Shown here in pieces: positions 28,316-37,243 of a stretch of DNA of 64,000 bases. Source of the stretch: Ensifer sp. LC163 (GTDB taxonomy: Bacteria; Pseudomonadota; Alphaproteobacteria; Rhizobiales; Rhizobiaceae). The notes beneath the pieces are model-generated. The model ran no database searches. It saw nothing but the letters and a program-made list of their open reading frames with translations, and was not told the origin of the DNA. Position 1 is the first letter of the stretch. Each line of letters starts with the position of its first letter. The stretch spans positions 106,398 through 170,397 of the forward strand of contig NZ_MBSS01000004.1 in the NCBI RefSeq assembly GCF_001695855.1, given 5' to 3'. Position numbers and translations under genes: made by a program.

Positions 28316-28747
28316 CTACCGTGGCGGATTGTCGAACCCGGCCATGCGGCAGACCTCGATCCACTCGTCTTCGGTGACCGGCTGGACAGACAGGCGCATG
28401 CTGGTGACCAGGGCCATGTTGGCGAGCTTCGGGTTATCCTTGATCTCCTTCAGCGTCACCGGCCGCGGCACGTCGCAAACGGCGCGAATATCAACGCAGT
28501 CCCAGCGGGCATCACCCTCGGCGGTCGAATCCGGATGCGACAGCGCGCACACTTCGGTGATGCCGACGATTTCGAGCCCTTCGTTCGAGTGGTAGAAGAA
28601 GCCCTTGTCGCCGATCTGCATCGCCCGCATGTTGTTGCGTGCGAGGTAGTTGCGAACGCCGGTCCATTCGGCGCCCTTCGCGCCAACGTCCTTCTGCATC
28701 TGCCAGGACCACTTGAAGGGTTCGGATTTGTAAAGCCAGAACGCCAT
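28316..28747 (-). CDS. EVE domain protein
   Basis: The 143-aa protein is a single EVE domain (PUA-like fold; YTH relative) with the typical start AFWLYKSEP, GVRNYLARNN, and GDKGFFYHS, which lines the pocket for a modified base. Members bind modified DNA or RNA bases, but the specificity here is unknown. It starts 6 bases after the YciI stop, so the two are one transcript. Thymocyte nuclear protein 1 is a eukaryotic relative. It is complete and of normal length. Confidence 0.88.
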   Translation of the reverse strand: MAFWLYKSEPFKWSWQMQKDVGAKGAEWTGVRNYLARNNMRAMQIGDKGFFYHSNEGLEIVGITEVCALSHPDSTAEGDARWDCVDIRAVCDVPRPVTLKEIKDNPKLANMALVTSMRLSVQPVTEDEWIEVCRMAGFDNPPR

Positions 28748-28753
28748 CGCGCT

Positions 28754-29047
28754 TCAAGCCTCCGGGTTGTTGAAGACCCAGTTGAAGGCCTTGATTTCGA
28801 CGTTGGAGAACAGGCCAGCCTTGGCATAGGGATCGGCTTCGGCGATGGCGCGCGCATCGTCGATCGTCTCCGCCTTGACGATGACCAGGCTGCCGGTCGG
28901 CTTGCCGTCGTCGCCGAGGAAGGGGCCGGCCATTTTCAGAATGCCCTTGGCATTGAGGTCGTTGAGATAGGCGACATGATCCGGGCGCGTGTCGAGCCGA
29001 AGTTGCAGCGCGCCTGTTTTGTCGGTGCATTGAAGTGCGAAGAGCAT
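28754..29047 (-). CDS. YciI-like protein
   Basis: The 97-aa protein has the ferredoxin-like YciI/YCII fold: an N-terminal LFALQCTDK strand, the conserved His in RPDHVAYL, GPFLGDDGKPTGSL and a final VFNNP. Proposed catalytic residues His and Asp are present (RPDH; ADPY). The enzymatic role is unknown. It lies 78 bases downstream of gpsA, with a repeat in between, and is directly followed by the EVE gene. Confidence 0.85.
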   Translation of the reverse strand: MLFALQCTDKTGALQLRLDTRPDHVAYLNDLNAKGILKMAGPFLGDDGKPTGSLVIVKAETIDDARAIAEADPYAKAGLFSNVEIKAFNWVFNNPEA

Positions 29048-29070
29048 GCTTCCTCCTGAGTTTTCGTTTG

Positions 29071-29119
29071 GCGCGGGATGCGGGCGGAAAACCGCTTAGC
29101 ACTTTTCCTCATCCCGCCG
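29071..29119. repeat. GGTTTTCCG-family repeat, copy 5 (reverse orientation)
   Basis: The reverse strand reads GAGGAAAAGTGCTAAGCGG then TTTTCCGCCCGCATCCCGC, matching the family core. It lies between gpsA and the YciI gene. Confidence 0.75.
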
Positions 29120-29125
29120 ACCAGT

Positions 29126-30115
29126 TCATTCCTGGGTGATCGGACGGGACATCAATTGTTCAAGGGCCGTGCGCACATCGAGCCTGCCGTCGATGATGGC
29201 GGCAACCGCTTCCGTGATCGGCATCTCGACGCCGAGATCGCACGCGACGCGGGCGGCGACCGAGGCGGCAAAAGCACCCTCGACAAGTTCGCCCTGGCGT
29301 CCGCTGGCGCGGCCATCCTTGCCGAGCGCAATGCCGAAGCGGAGGTTGCGCGACTGATGGCTTGTCGCCGTCAGCACGAGATCGCCGAGCCCCGAGAGGC
29401 CGCGAACGGTATCGGCATCGCCGCCTTCGGCGACGACAAAACGAGACATTTCCGCAAGACCACGCGAGATCAGCGCCGCCCGGGCGCTGTCGCCCAGACC
29501 CGCGCCCTCGACAATGCCGCAGGCAATGGCGAGCACGTTCTTCAACGCGCCGCCAAGCTGCACGCCGATGCGATCTTCTGAAGGATAGAGACGGAAGGTC
29601 GGACCGGACAGCGCCTCGGCGAGCAGCGTCGCCGTGTCATTGTCGCCAGCAGCGACCACCATCGCCGTCGGCAGCCCTTTGGCGATGTCGGCCGCGAAGC
29701 CGGGGCCGGAGAGCACGCCGATGCCGTGGCCCGGCAGTTCTTCCGCCAGCACATCGGTCAGCAGACGGCCCGTCGCCTGCTCCATGCCCTTGGCGCAGGT
29801 AACGATCGTGGCCGCGGCATTGATCGACGGGCCATATTGCCGCGCGGCCTCCCTGTGGGCCTGTGAGGGCATCACGAACAGCACGATCTCGGCATCGCCG
29901 AGCACCGCGGCATCCGCGCTGTGCTTGAGCCCCGCCGGCAGGTCGATGCCCGGAAGCGCCCGCTCGTTGCGACCGGTTCGCCGACATTCATCCGCAATCT
30001 CCTCGCGCCGGGCGAGAAGGGTCACATCGCTGCCGTTGGCCGATGCGGCGACGGCGGCAAGTGCCGTGCCGAAGGCACCCGCACCGACCACCACGATCTT
30101 CGGGTTGGCGTTCAT
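29126..30115 (-). CDS. gpsA: NAD(P)H-dependent glycerol-3-phosphate dehydrogenase
   Basis: The 329-aa cytosolic enzyme reduces dihydroxyacetone phosphate to sn-glycerol 3-phosphate for phospholipid synthesis. It shows the Rossmann motif [12 protein letters not shown] at the N terminus, [10 protein letters not shown], the CAKGMEQ and [15 protein letters not shown] blocks, and [15 protein letters not shown] with the catalytic Lys. The ATG at 30115 lies 10 bases after the tsaD stop, so the two form an operon. A 45-codon upstream extension overlaps tsaD and is rejected. Confidence 0.95.
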   Translation of the reverse strand: MNANPKIVVVGAGAFGTALAAVAASANGSDVTLLARREEIADECRRTGRNERALPGIDLPAGLKHSADAAVLGDAEIVLFVMPSQAHREAARQYGPSINAAATIVTCAKGMEQATGRLLTDVLAEELPGHGIGVLSGPGFAADIAKGLPTAMVVAAGDNDTATLLAEALSGPTFRLYPSEDRIGVQLGGALKNVLAIACGIVEGAGLGDSARAALISRGLAEMSRFVVAEGGDADTVRGLSGLGDLVLTATSHQSRNLRFGIALGKDGRASGRQGELVEGAFAASVAARVACDLGVEMPITEAVAAIIDGRLDVRTALEQLMSRPITQE

Positions 30116-30125
30116 ATCCTGTCCA

Positions 30126-31220
30126 TCATGCCTTGGCGCCACGCTTGCCCGAACCGAGCAAGGTTTGCGCCTGTTGGTCGAGCGGCCAGCGCGACCGCGG
30201 CGCGACATCGAGACCGTCTGCCGGCAAACCGGCGGCAAAACGCTCGGCACCCGCCCAGGCGATCATTGCGGCATTGTCGGTACACAGTTGCAATGGCGGT
30301 GCGATGAAATCGAAGCCGTTCTTGTCGCAGAGTTCCTGGAGCGTCGCGCGCAGCACCTGATTGGCGGCAACCCCGCCGGCAACGACCAACGCCGGCTTTT
30401 CGACCGACGCGTGATCCGCCTTGAACCGCTTCAATCCGCGCCCGATCCGATCCTTCAGCGTGCGCGAGATCGCACGCTGGAAGGAGGCGCAGATGTCGGC
30501 GATGTCCTGCTCCGTCACCGGCTCCAGCGATTGCGCCGCCTGGCGGACCGCGGTCTTCAGCCCCGAGAACGAGAAATCGAGCCTGGCGTCGCCGACCAGC
30601 GGGCGGGGAAAATCGAAACGCCCGGGATTACCGCTCACCGCCGCCCGCTCGACCGCCGGCCCGCCCGGATAGGGAAGGCCGAGCAACTTCGCCGTCTTGT
30701 CGAAGGCCTCGCCGAGCGCGTCGTCGATCGTCGTGCCCCAGCGCTCGTAGTCGCCGACGCCCTTGACCAGGATCAGCTGCGTGTGGCCGCCGGAAACGAG
30801 CAGCATCAGATAGGGAAAGGAAAGGCCGTCGGTCAGCCGCGCGGTCAGCGCATGGCCTTCGAGATGGTTGACGGCGTAGAGCGGCTTGCCGGTCGCCCGG
30901 GCGATCGCCTTGCCGGTCATCAGCCCGACGATCAGGCCGCCGATCAGACCGGGACCACTTGTCGCAGCAATCGCGTCGATGTCCTGGAGCGTCACGCCGG
31001 CGCGCAGCAGCGCCTCCTCGATCAGGGCATCGAGCGCCTCAACATGGGCGCGCGCGGCAATTTCTGGAACGACGCCGCCATAGGCGCTATGCTCTTCCAG
31101 CTGGCTGAGAACGACATCGCCGAGGATGCTTCCTCTGCCGTTTTCGTCGCGCAGCACGACGGAAGCGGCGGTTTCATCGCAGCTTGTTTCTATGCCGAGG
31201 ATGCGCAAGGGCGGGGACAT
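30126..31220 (-). CDS. tsaD: tRNA threonylcarbamoyladenosine transferase TsaD
   Basis: The 364-aa protein transfers the threonylcarbamoyl group to A37 of ANN-reading tRNAs, with TsaB and TsaE. It carries the N-terminal [14 protein letters not shown], the metal-binding HLEGH (two His), [10 protein letters not shown] and SFSGLKTAV motifs of the ASKHA fold. It is divergent from hemC, with 74 bases between starts, and is followed by gpsA. This tsaD-gpsA and hemC-divergent layout is standard in rhizobia. Confidence 0.96.
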   Translation of the reverse strand: MSPPLRILGIETSCDETAASVVLRDENGRGSILGDVVLSQLEEHSAYGGVVPEIAARAHVEALDALIEEALLRAGVTLQDIDAIAATSGPGLIGGLIVGLMTGKAIARATGKPLYAVNHLEGHALTARLTDGLSFPYLMLLVSGGHTQLILVKGVGDYERWGTTIDDALGEAFDKTAKLLGLPYPGGPAVERAAVSGNPGRFDFPRPLVGDARLDFSFSGLKTAVRQAAQSLEPVTEQDIADICASFQRAISRTLKDRIGRGLKRFKADHASVEKPALVVAGGVAANQVLRATLQELCDKNGFDFIAPPLQLCTDNAAMIAWAGAERFAAGLPADGLDVAPRSRWPLDQQAQTLLGSGKRGAKA

Positions 31221-31294
31221 CAGGAACTACTCAAAGATTGCGGTGGCACCGAAAGGTGGGTACACGGAACTCCGGTAACAATGGATAGCCTTTG

Positions 31295-32224
31295 ATGCAA
31301 ACAAAACCTTTCCGGATCGGCACGCGCGGCAGCCCGCTGGCGCTCGCCCAAGCCCATGAAACGCGTGATCGCCTCGCGGCAGTGCATGGTCTGTCGCTGG
31401 AAATGTTCGAGATCGTCATCCTTTCCACCAAGGGCGATCGCATCACCGATCGGTCGCTCGCCGAGATCGGCGGCAAGGGCCTGTTCACCGAGGAAATCGA
31501 ACAGCAGTTGCTGTCAGGCGAACTCGATTTCGCCGTGCATTCGTCGAAAGACATGCCGACCAGACTTCCCGACGGCCTGTTTCTTTCGGCCTTCCTGCCG
31601 CGTGAAGACATCCGTGACGCCTTCGTCGGCCGCACCGCACCGAGGCTGATGGAATTGCCGCAAGGCGCGACCGTCGGCTCGTCGTCGTTGCGCCGCCAGG
31701 CGCTGATCCGCCGGCTGCGGCCAGACATCAACGTCATCACCTATCGCGGCCAGGTCGAGACGCGGCTGCGCAAGCTCGCCGAGGGCCAGGTCGATGCGAC
31801 GCTGCTTGCCTATGCCGGCCTGAAGCGGCTCGGCATGACCGACGTGCCGACCGAGCTGCTTGATCCGGAAGAGTTTCCGCCGGCACCGGCCCAGGGCGCG
31901 ATCTGTATCGAGAGCAGGATGGCCGACAAACGCGTCAACGACCTGCTCGCCGCGATCGACGATGCACGAACCCATGAGGCGGTCGCCTGCGAACGTGGCT
32001 TCCTCGCGACGCTCGACGGCTCCTGTCGCACTCCGATCGCCGGTCTGGCGATCTCCGACGGCACCCATCTGCGTTTCTCCGGCATGATCCTGACGCCTGA
32101 TGGTCGCACCCATCACCGCATCGCTGTCGAAGGCAAGGCTGCCGATGCCGAAGCCCTTGGGCAAAAGGCCGGCGAAGACATCCGCGCGCAGGCGGGACCC
32201 GGCTTCTTCGCGAGCTGGACCTGA
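31295..32224 (+). CDS. hemC: Porphobilinogen deaminase (hydroxymethylbilane synthase)
   Basis: The 309-aa enzyme polymerises four porphobilinogens into hydroxymethylbilane for heme and cobalamin synthesis. It shows [33 protein letters not shown] (substrate-binding Arg pair) and the dipyrromethane-cofactor Cys in [10 protein letters not shown]. The ATG at 31295 is preferred; a TTG one codon upstream is in frame, and the ribosome site is weak. hemD follows 3 bases later. Confidence 0.96.
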   Translation: MQTKPFRIGTRGSPLALAQAHETRDRLAAVHGLSLEMFEIVILSTKGDRITDRSLAEIGGKGLFTEEIEQQLLSGELDFAVHSSKDMPTRLPDGLFLSAFLPREDIRDAFVGRTAPRLMELPQGATVGSSSLRRQALIRRLRPDINVITYRGQVETRLRKLAEGQVDATLLAYAGLKRLGMTDVPTELLDPEEFPPAPAQGAICIESRMADKRVNDLLAAIDDARTHEAVACERGFLATLDGSCRTPIAGLAISDGTHLRFSGMILTPDGRTHHRIAVEGKAADAEALGQKAGEDIRAQAGPGFFASWT

Positions 32225-32227
32225 ACC

Positions 32228-32938
32228 ATGCGGCTGCTCGTGACCCGGCCGCAGCCCGCCGCCGAGGCGACGGTCAGCCGGCTGGAGGCCATGGGTCATC
32301 GGCCGCTGCTGCTGCCGTTGGCACGAGCAGAACATTTGCCTGAGGCGGCGCGAAGAGCGCTCGAAAAGCCGCATGCCGGGATCGCCCTCACCAGCGCCGA
32401 AGCCGTTCGGGTGCTCGCCGAACTTGGCGCTGAACTGGAGGCGCATAAGACGGAACCCTGCTTCTGCGTCGGCGAGGCGACGGCCCGTGCGGCACGCGAC
32501 CTCGGCTTCACCTCGGTCCACACGGGAGCCGGAACGGGCAAGAGCCTCGCGGACCTGATCGCGGCAACCCCTGTTGCATCTGAAACACCCCTGCTCTATC
32601 TCGCCGGATCGCCCCGCTCCGACGGACTTGAAGCCACGCTGCGGCGGCTTCAAGTCGAGCACGTCACTGTTGAATGCTACCGCATGCAGCCGATCGCGCA
32701 CCCGCCCGAGGCTTTGGCGCGCCTGCTGTCCGCCGGCCAGCCGGAGGCTGTGCTGCTCTATTCCCATGACACCGCGCGACGCTTCGCCGCGCTTCTTGTC
32801 GAAGCCGGCCTTAAGGCCGCCGCCTTCTCGCCGCGCTACCTCTGCCTCAGCGCCGCCGTTGCCGGAGCCCTGCCGGACGGGACACCGGTCGAGGTCGCCT
32901 CAAGACCCGACGAAGAAAGCCTTTTCAGGCTTCTCTAA
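32228..32938 (+). CDS. hemD: Uroporphyrinogen-III synthase
   Basis: The 236-aa enzyme closes hydroxymethylbilane with inversion of ring D. The family is poorly conserved; the evidence is the start MRLLVTRPQPAAEATVSRLEAMGH, the two alpha/beta halves (ALTSAEAVRVLAE; LLYSHDTARRFAALL), length, and position directly after hemC. The AVLLYSHDTAR block matches the LxSxxxxR segment of HemD. It starts 3 bases after the hemC stop, so translation is coupled. Confidence 0.9.
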   Translation: MRLLVTRPQPAAEATVSRLEAMGHRPLLLPLARAEHLPEAARRALEKPHAGIALTSAEAVRVLAELGAELEAHKTEPCFCVGEATARAARDLGFTSVHTGAGTGKSLADLIAATPVASETPLLYLAGSPRSDGLEATLRRLQVEHVTVECYRMQPIAHPPEALARLLSAGQPEAVLLYSHDTARRFAALLVEAGLKAAAFSPRYLCLSAAVAGALPDGTPVEVASRPDEESLFRLL

Positions 32939-33040
32939 TGCTATTTCGATCAAAAACGGAAGCAAGGGGGCTTTCCCTCACCGGCCAGCCTGACTAGGTT
33001 TGTTGCCAGAACCGACAGGCAACAACGGTAAGAGGTCACC

Positions 33041-34279
33041 ATGGTATCGGAAAACCCGCCGCGCCGCTCGAAAGCCGAGAAAGAGCCGCTGACGATCGAC
33101 CTTGAAGCGGAAAAAGCCGTGACGGAAGACGCCGAAGCAACGGCCGGCCGCGCGGCAACCGCCGATGAACCTACCGAAGTCTCCGAGACCGATGGCGCAG
33201 CGGAAGCCCGGCTCGAAGAGGAAATCGAGGAGCAGCGCGCCGATGCGGCAGCAGCCGCCTTCACCGAGGAGCCGCCGCATATCAGCCGCGAGCCTGAGGC
33301 AACCGCCGTGCAAAAGCCGCCGTCCAATGCCGGCTCATTGGCGGCCGGCATCCTCGGCGGCCTGGTCACGCTGCTCGGCTTCGGCGTGCTGCAATATGCC
33401 GGCTATATCCCCCCGCTCGGCCCCGACCGCGGCGCATCGACCACGGACATGACGCTTTCGAGCGAAATCCAGGCCCTGCGCGATCAGGTGGCCGGCATGC
33501 AGGTGCCAACAGCAACCGTCGACATCGCACCGCTTGAGAACCGCCTCGCCGCACTGGAGCAGACAACTGCACAACCGGGGGCCGGCGGAGCGGCAACCGC
33601 CGAGGTGACAGCGCTCCAAGCCGAAGTGTCGAACCTGACCAAGGAGATCGCCGCGCTGAAATCAGGCCTTGCCGAAGCGCGGCAATCGGCAACGGCGGCC
33701 AGGGCCGAACTGACAAGCCGCATCGATTCCGCCGAACAGAAACTCAACGAGCCTGCCAACGATATCCAGGTCGCCAAGGCCGTCGCCGTCACCGCGCTCA
33801 AGACCGCGATCGATCGCGGCGGGCCGTTCCTGGCTGAGCTCGATGCGCTCCGCAGCATTGCCCCTGATGAGGCCGCGGTGACCGGCCTCGCCCAGGATGC
33901 AACGACAGGCGTGGCAACGCGGACGGACCTTCGCCGGGACTTTGCAACGGTATCGGGAACAATGCTCGACGCGCTTGATCAGCCGGACCCGAACGAGGGC
34001 ATCTTCGACCGCCTCGTGTCCAGCGCCATGTCGGGCATCCGCGTGCGCCCCGTCGGCAGCGTCGAAGGCGACACGCCGGAGGCCGTCGTCGCCCGCATCG
34101 AGGACAAGCTGAACAACGGCGACCTCAAGGGGGCCGCATTGGAATGGGACGGTCTTCCGGCAGCGGCCAAAACCGCTGGCGAAGCGTTCAAGGCCAAGCT
34201 CGACCAGCGTCTCCGGGTCGAAGGCATCATCGATGCTGCCGTCGCGGCGACGATGGACAAGTCCGGCACCCAGGGCTGA
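33041..34279 (+). CDS. Alphaproteobacterial Mic60 (mitofilin-like) inner-membrane protein
   Basis: The 412-aa protein has an acidic cytoplasmic N terminus (about 1-95), a Gly-rich membrane segment (about 98-121, GILGGLVTLLGFGVL) and a long coiled-coil-prone periplasmic region (about 135-245). The C-terminal mitofilin-like domain lies at about 250-405. Mic60 homologues in alphaproteobacteria lie between hemD and hemY, as here, and shape intracytoplasmic membranes where these exist. The start ATG at 33041 has GTAAGAGG upstream. The assignment follows domain order and synteny; primary sequence is poorly conserved. Confidence 0.85.
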   Translation: MVSENPPRRSKAEKEPLTIDLEAEKAVTEDAEATAGRAATADEPTEVSETDGAAEARLEEEIEEQRADAAAAAFTEEPPHISREPEATAVQKPPSNAGSLAAGILGGLVTLLGFGVLQYAGYIPPLGPDRGASTTDMTLSSEIQALRDQVAGMQVPTATVDIAPLENRLAALEQTTAQPGAGGAATAEVTALQAEVSNLTKEIAALKSGLAEARQSATAARAELTSRIDSAEQKLNEPANDIQVAKAVAVTALKTAIDRGGPFLAELDALRSIAPDEAAVTGLAQDATTGVATRTDLRRDFATVSGTMLDALDQPDPNEGIFDRLVSSAMSGIRVRPVGSVEGDTPEAVVARIEDKLNNGDLKGAALEWDGLPAAAKTAGEAFKAKLDQRLRVEGIIDAAVAATMDKSGTQG

Positions 34280-34290
34280 GGAAGACAGAC

Positions 34291-35937
34291 ATGATCCGCA
34301 TTTTGATCTTCATCCTGATCGTCCTTTGCCTTGGCCTCGGCTTTGCGTGGCTCGCGGATCGGCCGGGCGAACTCTCGCTCGTCTGGCAGGGGCAGCTCAT
34401 CGAAATGAGCCTGATGCGCGCGGCATCGCTGCTGATCTCGCTGATTGCCGCAATGCTGATCGCCATCTGGCTGGTACGCACAATCTGGCTGTCGCCGCAC
34501 ACCGTCACCCGCTATTTCCGCGCCCGAAAGCGCGACAGGGGCTATCAGGCGCTATCGACCGGTCTGATCGCTGCCGGCGCCGGCGACGCCAATCAGGCGC
34601 GCAAGATGACGGCCCGCACCCGCGGTTTGATCAGCGCCGACCAGGAACCGTTGATCCACCTGCTCGAAGCCCAGACGTTCCTGATCGAGGGCAAGTACGA
34701 CGACGCGCGCAAGAAGTTCGAACTGATGGCCGACGATCCGGAGACGCGCGAGCTCGGCCTGCGCGGTCTCTATCTCGAAGCCAAGCGCCTCGGCGCGCAC
34801 GAGGCAGCGCGCCAATATGCCGAGCGGGCGGCCGAAAAGGCGCCGCACCTGCCCTGGGCGACGCTTGCGACGCTCGACAGCCAGAGCCAGGCCGGACAAT
34901 GGGACGACGCGCTGCGCCTGCTTGACCAAAGCCGGACAGCCCATGTGCTTGAACGCAAGGAGGCCGACCGCAAGAAGGCCGTGCTTCTGACCGCCCGCGC
35001 CATGAGCCGCCTTGACGGCGATGCCAAGGCTGCCCGCGACGATGCGCTTGCCGCGCTCAAGCTTGACGAACACCTGGTGCCTGCCGCCCTCGTCGCGGCA
35101 AAGGCGCTGTTTCGCGAGGATAGTCTGCGCAAGGGAGCGTCGATCCTCGAAAAGGCGTGGAAGCACGAGCCGCATCCCGATGTTGCCCGCCTCTACGTGC
35201 GGGCGCGCGGCGGCGACACGGCGGTCGACCGGCTGAAGCGCGCGAGAAAGCTCGAATCGCTGCGTCCAAACAATGCTGTCGCCATGGCAGCCGTCGCCGA
35301 GGCCGCACTCGAGGCCCGCGAGCTTCTGCTTGCCCGCACCAAGGCAGAGGCGGCAGCCCGGCTGGAGCCGACTGAGAGCATCTTTCTGCTGCTCGCCGAC
35401 ATCGAAGAGGCCGACACCGGTGACGAGGGCCGCATCCGCCACTGGATGGCCCAGGCCCTGAAGAGCCCGCGCGATCCCGCCTGGACCGCCGACGGCGTGA
35501 CCTCGCCCACCTGGCTGCCGGTCTCGCCCGTCAGCGGGCGGCTCGACGCCTTCGAATGGAAAGCACCGGCCCTGCAGCTTGCCGCACAGGTCGAGGATGG
35601 CCATCTGAGCGCCGATGAAGCCATCCGCAGCCTGCCGCCAGTGGTGGCCGAGCACCATCCCGTAGCCCACGGTCCGGCACCGACGAAACAGGTTGTCGAT
35701 ACGCCGGTGATCATCGAAGCAGCGCCCGAAACGCCGCGGGAGCGCGCGGAGCCGATCAAGGTGGTGGAGGCCAGGAAGCCGGCCCCGATCGTCGAGAAGA
35801 CACGCGAGAAGGAAGGTGCGTCCAATGGCGAGCAGGTCGCCGACCCGTTCTTCGGCCGTCCTCCGGACGATCCTGGCGTGCGGGAACCGGCTGCCGGCGA
35901 AAAAGTGCCGGAAAAGACCAGTTTCCGATTGTTCTGA
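34291..35937 (+). CDS. hemY: HemY-type protein (heme biosynthesis operon, TPR)
   Basis: The 548-aa protein has two N-terminal membrane segments (about 1-20 and 41-65), the HemY_N region with RYFRARKRDRGYQALSTGLIA, and then TPR-like helical pairs (about 110-420). A Pro-rich, charged tail ends at RLF. It is not protoporphyrinogen oxidase, which shares the name HemY in Bacillus. The role is structural or regulatory in tetrapyrrole synthesis and is not settled. It starts 11 bases after mic60; the 49-codon upstream extension overlaps mic60 and is rejected. Confidence 0.9.
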   Translation: MIRILIFILIVLCLGLGFAWLADRPGELSLVWQGQLIEMSLMRAASLLISLIAAMLIAIWLVRTIWLSPHTVTRYFRARKRDRGYQALSTGLIAAGAGDANQARKMTARTRGLISADQEPLIHLLEAQTFLIEGKYDDARKKFELMADDPETRELGLRGLYLEAKRLGAHEAARQYAERAAEKAPHLPWATLATLDSQSQAGQWDDALRLLDQSRTAHVLERKEADRKKAVLLTARAMSRLDGDAKAARDDALAALKLDEHLVPAALVAAKALFREDSLRKGASILEKAWKHEPHPDVARLYVRARGGDTAVDRLKRARKLESLRPNNAVAMAAVAEAALEARELLLARTKAEAAARLEPTESIFLLLADIEEADTGDEGRIRHWMAQALKSPRDPAWTADGVTSPTWLPVSPVSGRLDAFEWKAPALQLAAQVEDGHLSADEAIRSLPPVVAEHHPVAHGPAPTKQVVDTPVIIEAAPETPRERAEPIKVVEARKPAPIVEKTREKEGASNGEQVADPFFGRPPDDPGVREPAAGEKVPEKTSFRLF

Positions 35938-35963
35938 GTTTTTGAGGGGCTGTGGGCGAAAAC

Positions 35964-36446
35964 ATGTTTGAACGGTTCCGGACGTTTCTCGAGGGCCTGA
36001 CCGGCCCGACGACGCGGATCGAGAGGGGTGACCCGCGCGTGGCGGTCATCGCACTCTGCATTCAGGTAATGGAGGCGGACGGCAAGATCCTCGCCTCCGA
36101 GCAGCGCAAGATGCGCACGATCATCAAGCAGCATTATGCACTCGACGATGCGGCACTCGGCGCGCTGGTCGAAGCCGGTAAATCCGCCGAGAGCGAGGCG
36201 ATCGACTTCTATCAGTTCACCGCCGAAGTGAAGCGGCACCTTTCCGAGGAGCAGCGCATCGAATTGATCGGCATGCTCTGGGAAATCGTCTACGCCGACG
36301 GCGAGCGCAGCGAGATGGAAGACCATGTGATCTGGCGGATCGCCGATCTTCTCGGCGTGTCCGGACGGGACCGGGTCTTGAAGCGACGGGAGGTCGCGGC
36401 AAGGATCGATGCGGCGGAAGAAAGCGAACCGCAACAGGAAAGCTGA
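35964..36446 (+). CDS. TerB family (tellurite-resistance/DjlA-like) protein
   Basis: The 160-aa all-helical protein has the TerB core, with two copies of the conserved MEADGKI / YADGERS metal-binding-like segments (Asp/Glu rich) at about 35-50 and 110-125. It lacks a J domain, unlike DjlA. The start is uncertain: GTG at 35952 lies only 2 bases after GAGGGG, and ATG at 35964 lies 14 bases after it. I chose the ATG because MFERFRTFLEGLTG is the typical beginning. It closes the hem group and is followed 1 base later by the amidotransferase gene. Confidence 0.78.
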   Translation: MFERFRTFLEGLTGPTTRIERGDPRVAVIALCIQVMEADGKILASEQRKMRTIIKQHYALDDAALGALVEAGKSAESEAIDFYQFTAEVKRHLSEEQRIELIGMLWEIVYADGERSEMEDHVIWRIADLLGVSGRDRVLKRREVAARIDAAEESEPQQES

Positions 36447-36447
36447 A

Positions 36448-37176
36448 ATGCCGATACCCGCCGAGATCGACAGGAAACCCATCCTCATCGTCCTGCACCA
36501 GGAGCGATCGAGCGCCGGCCGTGTCGGCCAGATCCTCACGCAGAAGGGTTTTCCCCTCGACATCCGTCGTCCGGCGCTTGGCGACGAGCTGCCTTCGACG
36601 CTCGAACACCACGGCGGCACGATCATCTTCGGCGGCCCGATGAGCGCCAATGACGAGGAGGATTTCGTCCGTCGCGAGATCGACTGGCTGTCGGTGCCGC
36701 TGAGCGAAAACAAGCCCTATCTCGGCATCTGCCTCGGCGCACAGATGCTGGCGCGCAATCTCGGCGGCAAGGTTGCGCCGCATCATGAAGGTATGACGGA
36801 AATCGGCTGGTATCCGCTGGTGGCCACCGAAGCCGGCCGGGCGCTGATGGACTGGCCGGCCATGGTCTACCATTTCCATCGCGAGGGTTTCGATCTGCCG
36901 GCTGGAGCCGAACTGCTGGCGACCGGCGAAACCTATCCGAACCAGGCCTTCCGCTATGGCGACAATGCCTGGGGCATCCAGTTTCACGGCGAACTGACGC
37001 GCGCCATGATGCATCGCTGGGTCGTGCACGGCGCGCACCGCTTCGAGCTGCCTGGCGCCCAGATGGGCAAGGCCCATCTCGACGGTCGCATGCAGCACGA
37101 TGCGCCGTTGCGCACCTGGATGGAGAATTTCCTCGATCTCATCTTTCTGCACGCCGGCGACAGGAAGACGGCCTGA
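36448..37176 (+). CDS. Class I glutamine amidotransferase
   Basis: The 242-aa protein is a stand-alone class I GATase with the catalytic Cys in LGICLGAQMLARNLGG (about residue 95) and the His-Glu pair near GIQFHGELT (about 180). Its synthetase partner is not adjacent. Stand-alone members include GMP synthase-like proteins and gamma-glutamyl hydrolases such as PuuD, so the substrate is open. It starts 1 base after the TerB stop, and a repeat follows it. All three triad residues are visible. Confidence 0.85.
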   Translation: MPIPAEIDRKPILIVLHQERSSAGRVGQILTQKGFPLDIRRPALGDELPSTLEHHGGTIIFGGPMSANDEEDFVRREIDWLSVPLSENKPYLGICLGAQMLARNLGGKVAPHHEGMTEIGWYPLVATEAGRALMDWPAMVYHFHREGFDLPAGAELLATGETYPNQAFRYGDNAWGIQFHGELTRAMMHRWVVHGAHRFELPGAQMGKAHLDGRMQHDAPLRTWMENFLDLIFLHAGDRKTA

Positions 37177-37199
37177 CGGCAAGCCTCGGCCGGGAGAAC

Positions 37200-37241
37200 C
37201 TGCGCATTTGCTGGCGGAAAACCGCAGCTTTCCTGGAAGGG
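37200..37241. repeat. GGTTTTCCG-family repeat, copy 6 (reverse orientation)
   Basis: The reverse strand reads TTCCAGGAAAGCTGCGG then TTTTCCGCCAGCAAATGCG. It separates the convergent amidotransferase and MFS genes and may act as a two-way 3' end. Confidence 0.75.
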
Positions 37242-37243
37242 TT

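Noticed and set aside
36448..37176. Glutamine amidotransferase as GMP synthase
   Set aside because: It lacks the ATP-pyrophosphatase and dimerisation domains (GuaA is over 500 aa).
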